NCBI GenBank assembly: GCA_963754955.1
Contig: CAVWHY010000005.1
Location: 310,001-374,000, forward strand
Direction: 5' to 3'
Origin: CAVQJU01 sp963754955
Lineage (GTDB): Bacteria > Acidobacteriota > Vicinamibacteria > Vicinamibacterales > CAVVIG01
DNA length: 64,000 nucleotides
In this document: piece by piece, positions 54,607-63,648 of the stretch
How positions within the stretch are numbered: the stretch's first letter is position 1
Layout: each line of letters opens with the position of its first letter
Program-made: the position numbers and the translations under genes
Notes under the pieces: model-generated
The model's input: the letters and a program-made list of their open reading frames with translations, nothing else
Databases searched by the model: none
What the model was told of the DNA's origin: nothing

Positions 54607-55346
54607 ACTTCGCGGACCGGCGCGCCCGGGAAGGCCGCGGCGATTTCTGCACGCAACAGCTCACGAAATTGTCCCGGCATCAAGCTGCCGAGCTCAAGGC
54701 GCCCAAATCTGACGCGTTTGAGCCTCGTCACCTCGTGGCCGATCGCGTCGAACATCCGCCGCACCTGACGGTTACGGCCTTCTCTCAGCTCGACCGTTAA
54801 GTGGGATTCGCGCGCCGATGCTTTCCTGAGCGCGGTGCCTGCCGTCAACCCGGCGAGCCTGGACGAATCGACCCGTCCGCGCACCGTGACGGCGTACACC
54901 CGTGGCACCTCGTGCGCCGGATCGGTGATCCAATCCGCCAGCCGCGTGTCAGACGTGAGCAGCAGCAGGCCCGAAGTCGCGAGATCCAGCCGTCCGACGG
55001 CGATGAGGTCCGCGGCCGTATCCCCCAGCACGTCGAACACCGTGCGGCGTCCCTCTGGGTCGCGGCGGGTCGTCACGACGCCGCGCGGCTTGTGAAACAG
55101 GATCGTCCTCCAGGGCGCGCGACGCCGCTCGACGCCGTCGATCATCAGGCGGACGCGCTCCGGGATGACGAGCACCGCCTCGCGCCGCACGACCTCCCCG
55201 TCCACCGTCACGCGCCCGGCCCGGATGGCCTCCACCGCCTGTTTCCGGGACATGACGCCGAGCTTCGACAAGGCCCGGCTCAGGGGTACGCCATGAGCGG
55301 CGGGTTTTCGGCGGCGCCGCACGGCGTTCTGTGGCATCTTCTTCAC
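54603..55346 (-). CDS. Pseudouridine synthase, RluB/RsuA family
   Basis: A 247-residue protein starting with GTG 55346 or ATG 55337. An S4 RNA-binding domain (VPLSRALSKLGVMSRKQAVE) precedes the catalytic domain with FHKPRGVVTTRRDPEGRRTV and GRLDLATSGLLLLTSD, whose Asp is the nucleophile. LREGRNRQVRRMFDAIGHEV is the conserved C-terminal motif. It modifies ribosomal RNA, most likely 23S. Coupled to pepF downstream; divergent and abutting the lipoprotein gene. Confidence 0.9.
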   Translation of the reverse strand: MKKMPQNAVRRRRKPAAHGVPLSRALSKLGVMSRKQAVEAIRAGRVTVDGEVVRREAVLVIPERVRLMIDGVERRRAPWRTILFHKPRGVVTTRRDPEGRRTVFDVLGDTAADLIAVGRLDLATSGLLLLTSDTRLADWITDPAHEVPRVYAVTVRGRVDSSRLAGLTAGTALRKASARESHLTVELREGRNRQVRRMFDAIGHEVTRLKRVRFGRLELGSLMPGQFRELLRAEIAAAFPGAPVREV

Positions 55347-56156
55347 ATGACCTTCATTCGACCCGCGCTGGTCGTGCTGGCCGCGCTTCCCCTCGTCGGC
55401 TGCTTCGAGTCTGCAACCGTGATCAAGCTGAAAGCCGACGGGAGCGGCACCATCGAGCAGCGGCTGCTGCTCACCGACGCCGCCACCGATCAGCTGAAAG
55501 CGTTCGCGATCCTGGGTGGCGGTAGTGCGGCCGCCACCGATCCGACGTCTGAAGCGCAGGCACGGTCGCTGGCGGAGGCCATCGGGCCCGGCGTCACTTA
55601 CGTCTCGTCAACGCCCATCAAGACCCCGAGGGGCCAGGGCCGCGATTCTGTTTACGCGTTCACCGACATCACGCAGCTTCACGTCAGCGAGCAGCCGCGC
55701 GTGCCGGGGGGCGTGAGCCTCGGCCCGCAGAACCAGAACGGCGGGCAAATCACGTTCGCGCTCACAAGGCAGCCCGACGGCAACGCGCTGCTGCGCATCC
55801 TCATCCCCCGGCCGGACGGTCTGCCGATCGCCATCCCGGGCCCGAACGGCGACGTCACGGCGCCTTCGACCCAGCAGATCGAGATGGTCAAGGCGCTGCT
55901 CGCCGGCGCGCGTATCAGCGTCGCGCTGGAACCCGACGGCACGCTGGTCCAGACGACGAGCCCGTTTGTGGACGGTAATCGCGTCACGCTGATCGACGTC
56001 GACATCGACAAGATCGCGGCCGATCCCAACCTCACCGCCAAGCTGCAGGCCCCGAAAACTGCCGACGAGGCGAAGGAGGCGCTCAAGAACGTGCCGGGTC
56101 TCAAGATCACGCTCGATCCCGAGATCACGATTACGTTCACGCCGCGGCAGCCGTAA
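55347..56156 (+). CDS. Lipoprotein of unknown function
   Basis: ATG 55347 gives FIRPALVVLAALPLVGC, a lipoprotein signal with lipobox LVGC. The mature part starts with SATVIKLKADGSGTIEQRLL, similar to proteins that begin with a V-I-x-L-x-x-D-G-S-G segment, and continues mostly beta-rich for 250 residues, ending PGLKITLDPEITITFTPRQP. I do not recognise a named family. It should be anchored in the inner or outer membrane. Downstream is the double palindrome at 56163, then the convergent MFS gene. Confidence 0.8.
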   Translation: MTFIRPALVVLAALPLVGCFESATVIKLKADGSGTIEQRLLLTDAATDQLKAFAILGGGSAAATDPTSEAQARSLAEAIGPGVTYVSSTPIKTPRGQGRDSVYAFTDITQLHVSEQPRVPGGVSLGPQNQNGGQITFALTRQPDGNALLRILIPRPDGLPIAIPGPNGDVTAPSTQQIEMVKALLAGARISVALEPDGTLVQTTSPFVDGNRVTLIDVDIDKIAADPNLTAKLQAPKTADEAKEALKNVPGLKITLDPEITITFTPRQP

Positions 56157-56162
56157 ACGTCT

Positions 56163-56222
56163 GGAGTAGCGCGCGGGGCTTTCAGCCCCGCGGACGCGGC
56201 CCTGAAAGGGCCGCGCTACTCC
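56163..56222. repeat. Three-way-junction palindrome (GTAGCGC outer stem)
   Basis: Outer arms GGAGTAGCGC and GCGCTACTCC (10 bp, exact) enclose two inner hairpins: GCGGGGCT-TTC-AGCCCCGC and GCGGCCCT-GAA-AGGGCCGC. It lies between convergent genes, and its right arm contains the TAG stop of the MFS gene (56216-56218). Same layout as 58506-58562 with different inner sequences. Confidence 0.88.
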
Positions 56223-57493
56223 TGGCCGCGGTAATGCCGTAACGCCGGCGTGACGACGGCGACCCAGGCCGTCGCGATCACGCAGCCCAGGCCGCCGCTG
56301 ACGACTGACACAACGGGTCCGAGCCAGCTGGCCACCGCGCCCGCTTCGAGCTCGCCCAGCTGCGGTCCCCCCTGGAAGAACACCATGTTCACGCCGATCA
56401 TCCGGCCCCGCAGGCGATCGGGCGTCTCGAGCTGGCGCACGATGTTGCGAATGATCATGCTGATCGTGTCGGTGGCGCCGGTCATCGCCAGGCAGAGGAA
56501 GGTCAGCCAGAACCAGCGCGACACGCCGAACACGGCGGTTGCCGCGCCGTAGGCGCCGACGGCCCAGAGCAGCACGGGTCCACGCCGGACGATGCGGTTC
56601 GTCAATGGAATCATGATGGCGCTCATCAGCACCGCACCGAGGGCTGGTGCGGCGTAGAGCCACCCATAGCCCGTCGCGCCGACACGCAGGACGTCCTGCG
56701 CGAAGATCGGCAACAGCGCCGTTGCCGACGAGAAGAACGTCGCGAAGAAATCCAGCAGCATCGTCGATCGGATGAGCGGCGATTTGAAAACGAACCGGAG
56801 GCCCTCCATGGCGGCCTTCAGCGACACCTCGTCGGCGGGCGCGTTGGCCTCGCGTTCGGGGCGGCCGCTGACGCCGCGCATCATCAGCAGCGCGAGGATG
56901 ACGCAGCCGAACGACAGCGCGTTGACGACGTAGACCCAGCCCACGCCGGCCGCGGCGATGAGGACGCCGCCGATCGACGGTCCGACCACCGACGCCGCCT
57001 GGAACATCATCGCGTTCAGGCTGATGGCGTTCGGCAGATCCTTGCGTGGAACGAGCGTCGGCACGAGCGCCTGCCTGGCCGGCATGTCGAAGACGCCCAC
57101 CGCTGCGCCGAGCGCGGCGAGGACGTATACCGGCCACACCGTGGTCAGGCCGCGAAATGTCAGCACCGCGAGCGCCAGCGAGACGAGCGCGGCGCCGGTC
57201 TGGGTCATCAGCATCAGCGTCCGCCGGTTCCAGGCGTCCGCGACGACGCCGCTGAGCATCGAGAAGATGATGATTGGCACGACGCGCACGAAGCCGACCA
57301 TCCCGAGCGCGATGGCTTTGCGGCCCGGAGAGACGAGCAGAGAGACGTGCCACAGCAGGCCCGCGTTCTGCATCATCGAGCCCGTGATCGACGCCAGCAG
57401 GCCGAGCCAGATCAGGCGGAAGTTGCGATGCGAGAGCGCGACGAACAGGTCGGGCGGCCAGAAGGCCGCCCTGGAAGCGGCGGCGTCCCCTTG
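56216..57493 (-). CDS. MFS transporter, EntS/MFS_3-like
   Basis: About 420 residues. HRNFRLIWLGLLASITGSMM is the first helix, followed by LLWHVSLLVSPGRKAIALGM, GVVADAWNRRTLMLMTQTGA (the A-motif loop), FDMPARQALVPTLVPRKDLP and MFQAASVVGPSIGGVLIAAA. This is the drug or siderophore exporter type. No ATG precedes the first helix in frame: the frame opens after TGA at 57494-57496, so the start is unclear and may involve a small frame error; a GTG at 57497 overlaps the aldo/keto reductase stop. The ATG at 57376 would delete the first helix. Confidence 0.85.
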   Translation of the reverse strand, partial: QGDAAASRAAFWPPDLFVALSHRNFRLIWLGLLASITGSMMQNAGLLWHVSLLVSPGRKAIALGMVGFVRVVPIIIFSMLSGVVADAWNRRTLMLMTQTGAALVSLALAVLTFRGLTTVWPVYVLAALGAAVGVFDMPARQALVPTLVPRKDLPNAISLNAMMFQAASVVGPSIGGVLIAAAGVGWVYVVNALSFGCVILALLMMRGVSGRPEREANAPADEVSLKAAMEGLRFVFKSPLIRSTMLLDFFATFFSSATALLPIFAQDVLRVGATGYGWLYAAPALGAVLMSAIMIPLTNRIVRRGPVLLWAVGAYGAATAVFGVSRWFWLTFLCLAMTGATDTISMIIRNIVRQLETPDRLRGRMIGVNMVFFQGGPQLGELEAGAVASWLGPVVSVVSGGLGCVIATAWVAVVTPALRHYRGQE

Positions 57494-58474
57494 TCACAGG
57501 GGACCGACGACCGCGTGCGGCTGGTATGGCTCCTCGAGCGACGCGCATTCCTCGGACGTCAGCGCGAGGCCCAGCGCGTCGACAGCTTCGTCCAGGTGAG
57601 CGAGCTTCGAGGCCCCGACGATCGGCGCGGTGACGCCGGGCCGGGACAGCATCCACGCCAGCGCCACCTGCATGCGGCTCACGCCGCGCCGCGCCGCGAT
57701 GTCTGCCACACGGTCGGCAATCGTGAAGTCGGTGTCGGCGAAATAGAACTTTGCCGCGAGCTTGTCGCTGTTGGCGCGGACGGTGTCACCGCCGCCGCCC
57801 TTCTTCCGATCGCCGGCCAGAAAGCCCCGGGCGAGCGGGCTGTACGGAATCACGCCGACGCCCTCGGCGCGGCAGAGCGGCAACATCTCGCGCTCTTCCT
57901 CGCGGTACACGAGGTTGTAGTGGTTCTGCATCGAGACAAAGCGCGCCCAGCCGTTGGCCTCTGACGTCGCGATCATCTTCCCGAACTGCCACGCGAACAT
58001 GCTCGACGCGCCGATGTAGCGCGCCTTGCCGGCGCGGACGACGTCGTTCAGCGCCTCGAGGGTTTCCTCGATCGGCGTGTCGTAGTCGAAACGGTGAATC
58101 TGATAAAGGTCGACGTAGTCCATGCCGAGCCGGCGGAGCGATGCGTCGATCGCGTCCAGGATGTGCTTGCGCGACAGCCCGCGGTCGTTCGGGCCGTCGC
58201 CCATCGGGTGGAACACCTTTGTCGCGACGACGACCTGGTCGCGCGCGGCGAAGTCCTTCAGCGCGCGGCCGAGGACTTCCTCGCTGGCGCCGCGCGAATA
58301 CATATCCGCGGTGTCGAAAAACGTGATGCCCTTCTCGAGGGCCCGCTTGATGAACGGACGGCTCGCGGCCTCATCGAGCGTCCAGGGGTGCCAGGCCGAC
58401 GATCCGTACGTCATCGCGCCCAGACACAGCCGCGACACGGTCAGCCCGGTCGTCCCAAGTCGTGTGTAGTTCAT
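57494..58474 (-). CDS. Aldo/keto reductase
   Basis: A complete 326-residue TIM-barrel reductase. The catalytic tetrad is visible: Asp and Tyr in GITFFDTADMYSRGASEEVL, Lys in QVVVATKVFHP, and His in DLYQIHRFDYDTPIEETLEA. PIVGASKLAHLDEAVDALGL is the NADPH-binding end. It resembles the YajO/perakine-reductase-like branch, which reduces aldehydes or ketones. Cytoplasmic. Its stop is adjacent to the MFS transporter start, suggesting a two-gene unit. Confidence 0.92.
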   Translation of the reverse strand: MNYTRLGTTGLTVSRLCLGAMTYGSSAWHPWTLDEAASRPFIKRALEKGITFFDTADMYSRGASEEVLGRALKDFAARDQVVVATKVFHPMGDGPNDRGLSRKHILDAIDASLRRLGMDYVDLYQIHRFDYDTPIEETLEALNDVVRAGKARYIGASSMFAWQFGKMIATSEANGWARFVSMQNHYNLVYREEEREMLPLCRAEGVGVIPYSPLARGFLAGDRKKGGGGDTVRANSDKLAAKFYFADTDFTIADRVADIAARRGVSRMQVALAWMLSRPGVTAPIVGASKLAHLDEAVDALGLALTSEECASLEEPYQPHAVVGPL

Positions 58475-58505
58475 GAGTCAGGGATGAGGGATTGTACTGC
58501 AGGAC

Positions 58506-58562
58506 ACCGTAGCGTCCGCCTTCAGGCGGACGTCCGGCCGGCTCAAGCCGGCCGCTACGTGG
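58506..58562. repeat. Three-way-junction palindrome (CGTAGCG outer stem)
   Basis: CGTAGCG and CGCTACG enclose GTCCGCC-TTCA-GGCGGAC and GCCGGC-TCAA-GCCGGC. The right arm contains the TAG stop of the quinone oxidoreductase (58555-58557). Same design as 56163-56222. Confidence 0.85.
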
Positions 58563-59535
58563 TGACCAGCACGAGCTTGCCGATGTGCGCGCCGGATTCG
58601 AGCACGCGGTGCGCGTCGGCCGCGGCGCGGAGCGGAAACGTGGCGTGGATGACCGGCCGCACGGCGCCAGACTCGAGCAGCGGCCACACGTGGGTGCGCA
58701 GTTCGGCGGCGATGGCGGCCTTCTCGGCGACCGGCCGCGCGCGCAGCGTCGAACCCGTCAGCGTCAGCCGGCGCTGCATCATCGCGATCAGGTTGAGGGT
58801 GCCCTTCGCGCCGCCGAGGACCGCGATCTGCACGAGCCGTCCGTCCATCGCGAGGACGTCCAGGTTTCGGGCGAGGTAATCGCCGCCGACCATGTCCAGC
58901 ACGACGTCCACGCCGCGGCCTCCCGTCGCCTCGCGGATGGCGGCGACGAAATCGGCCTCGCGGTAGTTGATCGCGCGCTCCGCGCCCAGCCGTTCACACG
59001 CCTCGCACTTCTCCGCCGATCCGGCCGTGGCGAACACCCGCGCCGATCGCGCGCGCGCCAGCTGGATCGCCGTCGTGCCGATACCGCTCGACCCACCGTG
59101 GATCAGGACCGACTCGCCGGCCTTCAACCGCCCGCGCTCGAACAGATTGGTCCACACCGTAAAGAACGCCTCGGGGATCGCGGCCGCGTGTTCGAGATTG
59201 CATCCGCGCGGAACGGGCAGGCACTGCGGCGCCGGCGCGACACAGTATTCGGCGTAGCCACCGCCCGCGACGAGCGCACACACGCTGTCGCCGGCGCGCC
59301 ACTCGCCGACCCCGCTGCCCACCTCGACGATGGTCCCGGCGACCTCGAGGCCGGGAATGTCAGAGGCGCCCGGCGGCGGTGGGTAGTGCCCGGCTCGCTG
59401 CATTGCGTCGGGACGATTCACGCCGGCGGCGGCCACCTGGATGAGGACCTCGCCCGCACCGGGCGAAGGCTTCGGCCGTTCCACCGGCACGAGGACATCA
59501 GGACCGCCGGGCTTCGCGATTTCGACGGCAATCAT
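58555..59535 (-). CDS. NAD(P)H-quinone oxidoreductase, PIG3-type MDR
   Basis: A complete 326-residue zinc-free medium-chain dehydrogenase/reductase. VAAAGVNRPDAMQRAGHYPP and ASDIPGLEVAGTIVEVGSGV are typical of the PIG3/quinone reductase group; the NADPH motif is SVLIHGGSSGIGTTAIQLAR. RGVDVVLDMVGGDYLARNLD follows. It reduces quinones or enoyl compounds in the cytoplasm. ATG 59535 overlaps the kinase stop (ATGA), so it is the last gene of the sigma factor, kinase, reductase unit. Confidence 0.9.
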   Translation of the reverse strand: MIAVEIAKPGGPDVLVPVERPKPSPGAGEVLIQVAAAGVNRPDAMQRAGHYPPPPGASDIPGLEVAGTIVEVGSGVGEWRAGDSVCALVAGGGYAEYCVAPAPQCLPVPRGCNLEHAAAIPEAFFTVWTNLFERGRLKAGESVLIHGGSSGIGTTAIQLARARSARVFATAGSAEKCEACERLGAERAINYREADFVAAIREATGGRGVDVVLDMVGGDYLARNLDVLAMDGRLVQIAVLGGAKGTLNLIAMMQRRLTLTGSTLRARPVAEKAAIAAELRTHVWPLLESGAVRPVIHATFPLRAAADAHRVLESGAHIGKLVLVTT

Positions 59536-61007
59536 CGCTGGAACGTCGCGGCCGCCGTGGCCGGCTCCATCAGAAGGGTGGCGAGGGCGACCCCCGCCCC
59601 GAGGCCGACGGTGATGACACCCCACAGCGGGTGGACCGGCGCGATCCACAAGCCGTCGAGCGGCCAGGGCCGCGGCAATCAGCAGGTCCACAGAGGTCAA
59701 CGTCCACCTTACGCGCATGTGCTCGTCCTTCAGCCGCGGCAGATTGTACGCCGACGTGAACAACAGATGGCCCCGGGCAATGCCGCCAACCGCCGCGCCG
59801 ATCCCCAGTGCGATGAACACCCACAGCGTCAGCGGCTCGTGAACCGTTTCCTTGATCGACCACGCGAGCGCCGCCGCGCTGAGATAGAGCGCCATCATCG
59901 CCGCCTGGTGGGCCCGCCACCACAGCCCGATGCCGGTCGGCCGACGCCGCGAGACGTCCGCGTCGCCGGCCTGGAGAGCCGCGACGATTTCCGTCGCTGA
60001 CCCGAAGCGATCGGCCGCCGACTTGCGCAGGCAGCGATCGATCACCATCGCGACGTGAGCCGGGATGTGATGGACTCGATCCGAGATCGGCGGCGCATCG
60101 CTTTCGAGCACCCGGGCGACCAGGCCGAGCGGCGTCGAGGCGTTGAACGGGTGCGTGCCACAGGCATATTCGTACACGACCACGCCGTAGGCAAACACGT
60201 CCGCCCGGGCATCGGCCCGTTCGCCGTTCAGCTGCTCGGGCGCCATGTAGGCCGGCGTGCCGACCAGCACGCCGGGCATGGTCGCCAGCGCGCCCGCGTT
60301 CAGCGATGCCGGCGTCAGCGGCATATGCGAGGCCGAAGTCCAGCACCTTCAGGCGGCCGGATCGATCGCGCATGACGTTTTCAGGCTTGAAATCGCGGTG
60401 CGTGATGCCGCGGGCATGCGCGGCAGCGAGCGCGTCGGCCAGCTGACGTGCCGTGCGGGTGATCGCGTTCACGTCGGGCAACGGCCCCTTGCCGATCTCG
60501 TCGCGCAGCGTGTGGCCCTCGACGAGCTCCGAGACGATGAACAGCTGCCCGTCGAATTCCTCGAGCGCGTGAACCGTGCAGACGCCCGGGTGCGTCATGC
60601 CGGCGGCTGCCCGAGCCTCGCGACGCAGCCGTTCGCGGTAGGACGGGTCGCCCGTGAAGGTGCGGCGCGAGCGCCTTGAGCGCCACTGGCCGTCCAAGGT
60701 TGACGTCGTCGGCCAGATAGACGCGACCCATCGCGCCACGGCCGATCTCCCTGGTGATCTTGTAGTGCCCGATGGTGACGCCGGCTTTGAGCGGTTCGTC
60801 CTCCGCCAGCAGCTCCGGCGCGCGCTCCCCGATCGGATTCTCGAGAAAGGCGCCGGCCTGCGTATGGTGGTCGAGCAGTGAGGCCACTTCGAGGCGCACG
60901 ACCGCGTCCGCGGGTTGAGCCTCCAGCCAGGCGCGCGGGTCGGGCGGCGCTGCTTCGAGTGCCGCCTCGAACAGCTCACGGACGCGGAGCCACTGGTCGG
61001 CGGTCAT
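59532..61007 (-). pseudogene. Ser/Thr protein kinase with C-terminal membrane domain, frame-broken
   Basis: About 490 residues with breaks near 60655, 60322 and 59655. An N-terminal helical segment (WLRVRELFEAALEAAPPDPR) common in sigma-linked acidobacterial kinases leads to the P-loop EIGRGAMGRVYLADDV, ITHRDFKPENVM (catalytic Asp), VLDFGLA and VGTPAYMAPEQLNGERADAR. After the kinase come about four membrane helices (LYLSAAALAWS, WVFIALGIGAAVGG, LLIAAALA, VGLGAGVALATLL). It is likely anchored in the inner membrane and phosphorylates cytoplasmic proteins. Start overlaps the sigma factor stop. Confidence 0.87.
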
Positions 61008-61537
61008 CGCACGTTGCCGCTCAGTTCGCGGAACAGCCACGCGCGCGCAAGGGCGAACCGCCGCTTCAGGGTGGCCGGCGAGATCCCGATCGCGGCGGCC
61101 GCTTCGTCGATGCTGAGGCCGACGAAATACCGCAGTTCGACGATCCGCGCCTGCTCGGGGTCGATCGCTTCCAGGCGTGTGAGCGCCTCGTCGATCGACG
61201 GCAACGTGGACTCGGGGTCGCTGGCGACCGCCAGCGCCGCAGAAAGCGTCACCCGGTCGAGCGCCGCCCAGCGCTTCTGCGCTCCGCGGGCACGGGCGCG
61301 TTCGACCAGGATCTGGCGCATCGACCGCGCCGCGATGCCCACGAAATGCCGCTCGTCGTGCCAGGGCGTTCCGGCTCGCGCCAGTCGCAGATACGCCTCG
61401 TGGACGAGCGCCGTGGGCTGGATGGTCTGGCCAGGCCGCTCGCGTCGCATGAACGCGCCCGCCAGCCTGCGCAGTTCGTCGTAGACGACCGGCGTCAGAT
61501 CATCCGCTCCCGGCGATCGTGGTTGGTCAGGGCTCAT
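61004..61537 (-). CDS. ECF sigma factor (TIGR02999-like)
   Basis: A 177-residue extracytoplasmic-function sigma factor from ATG 61537. Region 2 covers VVYDELRRLAGAFMRRERPG and TIQPTALVHEAYLRLARAGT, and RHFVGIAARSMRQILVERAR; region 4 is IVELRYFVGLSIDEAAAAIG with the helix-turn-helix ISPATLKRRFALARAWLFRE. This branch is frequent in Acidobacteria and Planctomycetes and is usually paired with a Ser/Thr kinase rather than an anti-sigma factor, as here (ATGA overlap). It probably controls its own operon. Confidence 0.92.
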   Translation of the reverse strand: MSPDQPRSPGADDLTPVVYDELRRLAGAFMRRERPGQTIQPTALVHEAYLRLARAGTPWHDERHFVGIAARSMRQILVERARARGAQKRWAALDRVTLSAALAVASDPESTLPSIDEALTRLEAIDPEQARIVELRYFVGLSIDEAAAAIGISPATLKRRFALARAWLFRELSGNVR

Positions 61538-61607
61538 GAGCCAGTATTCCCGCTGCCGCGCATTATCCGGCGAACGGCGTCCCGGCTCAAAACGTACAGG
61601 AGGGTGC

Positions 61608-62083
61608 ATGCGGAACGTACTCGCACTGACGATGATCGTCTGGATCTCGGGGATCGGCCACGCCTCGGCCAACCCGGCCTCGAAGCCTTCGCGGGGTTCA
61701 CGTCTGGCCTGCTCGTCGGCGGCCACGGAGACAGCGTGCTGACCACAAGAGGCCTGGATCTGCGAGTGTCGACGCCCATCGCGCCCGGCACGCGCCTGGA
61801 GGGCATCACCACGGTAGGCGGACCGGCCGGCGACCGCCTCTCCGGCGTGCAACTCCTGAGAGATCGCGGGACCGTCGGTCGGTCACCACCTTTTCGTCAT
61901 ACGGACTGCTGCGTGCCCATGAGCCCACAAACCCCGGCGTCAAGAGCTCTCCAGTTCTTGCGATCGGCGGTGGAGTCCGGGACCAAATCAACTCGCGTAC
62001 CGGCGTCCTACGACCTCCAATGGCTGTCTCCATTGTTCGGGTTCCGCACTTCGCTCGGCGCGACGGTGCGTCTGCGTCGTTAA
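61608..62083 (+). pseudogene. Small outer-membrane beta-barrel-like protein, frame-broken
   Basis: ATG 61608 follows AGGAGGG and gives a signal peptide (VLALTMIVWISGIGHASA). After at least two breaks, GFTSGLLVGGHGDSVLTTRG and LRVSTPIAPGTRLEGITTVG form alternating strands; the end, DLQWLSPLFGFRTSLGATVR, followed by LRR, looks like the last strand of a small barrel. About 155 residues. Divergent from the sigma factor, it could be its target. The stop shares four bases with that of the convergent small gene. Confidence 0.55.
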
Positions 62084-62340
62084 CTCTTGACCCACTCACG
62101 CGGACGCAGGGAGAGGACGCGGTAACGCTCGCGAATCGCGACCACGCGGTCGAAATACTCGCGTTTGGGGAACTCGTTGTTCAGCAGCTGATCGCGGAGC
62201 CGCCTGAGCTCGTGGCGATAGAGATCGTTGATGAAGCCCCGGACCAGTTCGGGCGGCGTGTGGTCCGTCGGCCGCACGCCGTACGTCCAGAGCGCGGTGA
62301 GGACGTCCTCGTGGTACCGGTACAGCCGGACGATCAGGCG
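62080..62340 (-). CDS. Small conserved hypothetical protein downstream of thrC
   Basis: About 86 residues: RLIVRLYRYHEDVLTALWTY, then ELVRGFINDLYRHELRRLRD and FDRVVAIRERYRVLSLRPRE, ending in WVKS. It is helical and highly charged. The start is unclear: no ATG is in frame, and GTG 62277 would drop 20 plausible residues, so an alternative start at the end of thrC is likely. Co-directional with thrB and thrC. Function unknown. Confidence 0.6.
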   Translation of the reverse strand, partial: RLIVRLYRYHEDVLTALWTYGVRPTDHTPPELVRGFINDLYRHELRRLRDQLLNNEFPKREYFDRVVAIRERYRVLSLRPREWVKS

Positions 62341-63648
62341 CCAACGGCTCCTCTGACGGCTGCGAGCGTCGCGTCGATGCGCAGAACTTTCTGCGGCCGC
62401 TCCAGCGCCAGCGCAAGCGCCCGCGGCCTTTCAATCGAGCGCCCGATCACCGGCTCGACCACCTCCGGAAACTTCGCCGGATGCGCCGTCGCGAGAAAGA
62501 TCCCCGGCCGTCCTGCCCGGCGCGCGCCGTTCCGCCTGACTCGTAATCCCGAGATAGCCGATGGCGGAGTGCGGATCGAGGATGTAACCGCGTACGCTGG
62601 TGCACCTGCCGGATCGTCGCGCGAACGTCGTCGTCCGCGTAGTGGCACCCCTCCATGTCGTGCTGCGCGCCCTCGAGCCGGCCTTTGTAGAGCCAGATCA
62701 GGCGCTCGAAATTACTCGGGTTGCCGACGTCCATGGCGTTGGCGATCGTACGGATCGACGGCGCGCGGCTTGAACTGTCCGGTCGTCAGATACGACGGCA
62801 CCACGTCATTTGCGTTCGTGGCGGCCACGAACCGCTCGATGGGCGCCCCCGCGCGCTTCGCGAACAGCCCGGCCGTGAGGTTCCCGAAGTTGCCGCTGGG
62901 CGTGCACACAATCGGCGATTTGGTGGTCCCCGACTGACGGCGCAGTTCAGCGACGGCCTGGAAGTAGTAGATCATCTGCGGCAGCAGCCGGCCGACGTTG
63001 ATCGAATTCGCCGAGGTGAGCGGGATCTGGCGGCGCAGGCTCGTGTCGGCGAACGCGTCTTTCACCAGCTTCTGGCAGTCGTCGAAGCTGCCGGCCACGG
63101 CGTACGCGCGCACGTTGGAGCGCGGCGTCGTCGTTGAACATCGTGAGCTGGGCTTCCTGCGTCGGGCTCACGCGGCCTTCCGGATACAGAATCACGACGC
63201 GCGCGCTGGCGATGCCGTGGAATGCGTTCGCGACGGCGCTGCCGGTGTCGCCGGACGTCGCGGTCAGCACCGTTACGTCGGCGCCGAGGGCCGCCATCAG
63301 CCGCGCCATGACGCGCGCGCCGACGTCCTTGAACGCCAGCGTGGGCCCGTGAAACAGCTCGAGGGCGAAGATGCCGGGCTCGATCTCGATCAGCGGAATC
63401 GGGAAATCGAGCGATTCGTACACGACGGCCGACAGCGTCGCAGCGTCGATCGCGCCGGCGGCGAACGGCTTCAGGACGCGAAGCCCGAGTTCCGGCAGCG
63501 AACGGGACGTGAGATCGGCAATCTCATCGGCGGACCACTCCTCGATGGAGTCCGGCACGTAAAGGCCGCCGTCGGGCGCCAGGCCGTCGAACAGCGCGGT
63601 GCCGAGGGATGCGGCGGACGCCTGCCCACGCGTCGACACGAACCTCAT
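62334..63648 (-). pseudogene. thrC: Threonine synthase, frame-broken
   Basis: About 437 residues, with breaks near 63120, 62755, 62590 and 62520. MRFVSTRGQASAASLGTALF opens the thrC N-terminal domain; the PLP lysine is in FHGPTLAFKDVGARVMARLM, followed by VTVLTATSGDTGSAVANAFH. INVGRLLPQMIYYFQAVAEL, VCTPSGNFGNLTAGLFAKRA and IANAMDVGNPSNFERLIWLY complete the fold. It converts O-phosphohomoserine to threonine in the cytoplasm. Since the gene is needed for threonine synthesis and homology spans every break, the breaks are probably sequence errors. ATG 63648 overlaps the thrB stop. Confidence 0.9.

Noticed and set aside
56163..58562. Insertion sequence ends
   Set aside because: The gene content between the two palindromes is ordinary (MFS exporter, aldo/keto reductase), no transposase is present and no target duplication could be identified.
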